64,000 bases of DNA from Hyparrhenia diplandra (Eukaryota > Streptophyta > Magnoliopsida > Poales > Poaceae): NCBI GenBank assembly GCA_015847255.1, contig JADLZK010012207.1:186001-250000 (forward strand), given 5' to 3'. The translations under genes and the position numbers were made by a program. This document shows, one piece after another, positions 63,946 to 64,000 of this stretch. Below the pieces are notes generated by a model, which was not told where the DNA came from, did no database searches, and saw only the letters and a list, made by a program, of their open reading frames with translations. Each line of letters begins with the position of its first letter. The stretch's first letter is position 1.

Positions 63946-64000
63946 GGTCACTTAAATTAGTGGTTCTTTTTAAGAACACGACAAGTGGCCAGGAAGAGAT

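Overview
The window is nuclear DNA of a plant, most likely a grass of the rice type. Supporting evidence: two-exon CC-NB-ARC-LRR resistance-type genes, a first exon of a plant cytosolic HSP70 with its conserved intron donor, Stowaway-like and CACTA transposons, a copia element whose LTR opening resembles the Angela/BARE group, and Tat-type Ty3/gypsy elements. There are no bacterial features. The species cannot be fixed from sequence alone. Region by region: 1-2.2 kb is a decayed Ty3/gypsy gag and an LTR-like remnant. 2.6-5.1 kb holds a Stowaway-like MITE, a broken HSP70 exon 1 and a probable small retroposon. 5.6-21.7 kb is the resistance-gene cluster. NLR1 (+ strand, 6504-11389) is a multiply frameshifted pseudogene with a 737-bp CACTA element in its intron. 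NLR2 (- strand, 14726-18756) is complete except for one missing base just after the GLPLA motif. A second CACTA element (760 bp) lies between these two tail-to-tail genes. NLR3 (- strand, 60946-62330) is a truncated LRR exon, a duplicate of the NLR2 LRR exon plus its 3' flank. NLR2 and NLR3 are separated by one large nested insertion. A plant L1-type LINE starts at 21899 and ends in a poly(A) tail near 59703, flanked by a 14-bp target-site duplication. A paralogous uninterrupted copy of the target survives at about 21361-21440. Five later insertions sit in that LINE or in each other. (i) A solo LTR (22945-24318) is in ORF1. (ii) A - strand gypsy element (24876-52133, target duplication ATCGA) is also in ORF1. 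(iii) A + strand element of the same family (33794-50585) is inside the 5' LTR of (ii). (iv) A copia element (36686-44567) is inside the gag of (iii). (v) A second solo LTR (57045-58465, target duplication GTGGT) is in LINE ORF2. Removing the inserts rejoins the LINE reading frames, which supports the layout. The most unusual feature is in the two gypsy elements. Each has gag and protease but no recognisable reverse transcriptase, RNase H or integrase. In the space between protease and 3' LTR each carries intron-containing genes on the antisense strand. In the - strand element this is a decayed plant-mobile-domain (PMD) gene. In the + strand element it is an apparently intact three-exon gene for a 128-residue coiled-coil protein, with its own TATA box, GT-AG introns and AATAAA signal. 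A caution: many apparent frameshifts, in genes and in LTR copies alike, are single-base changes in G/C-rich runs, so part of the decay may be consensus error.
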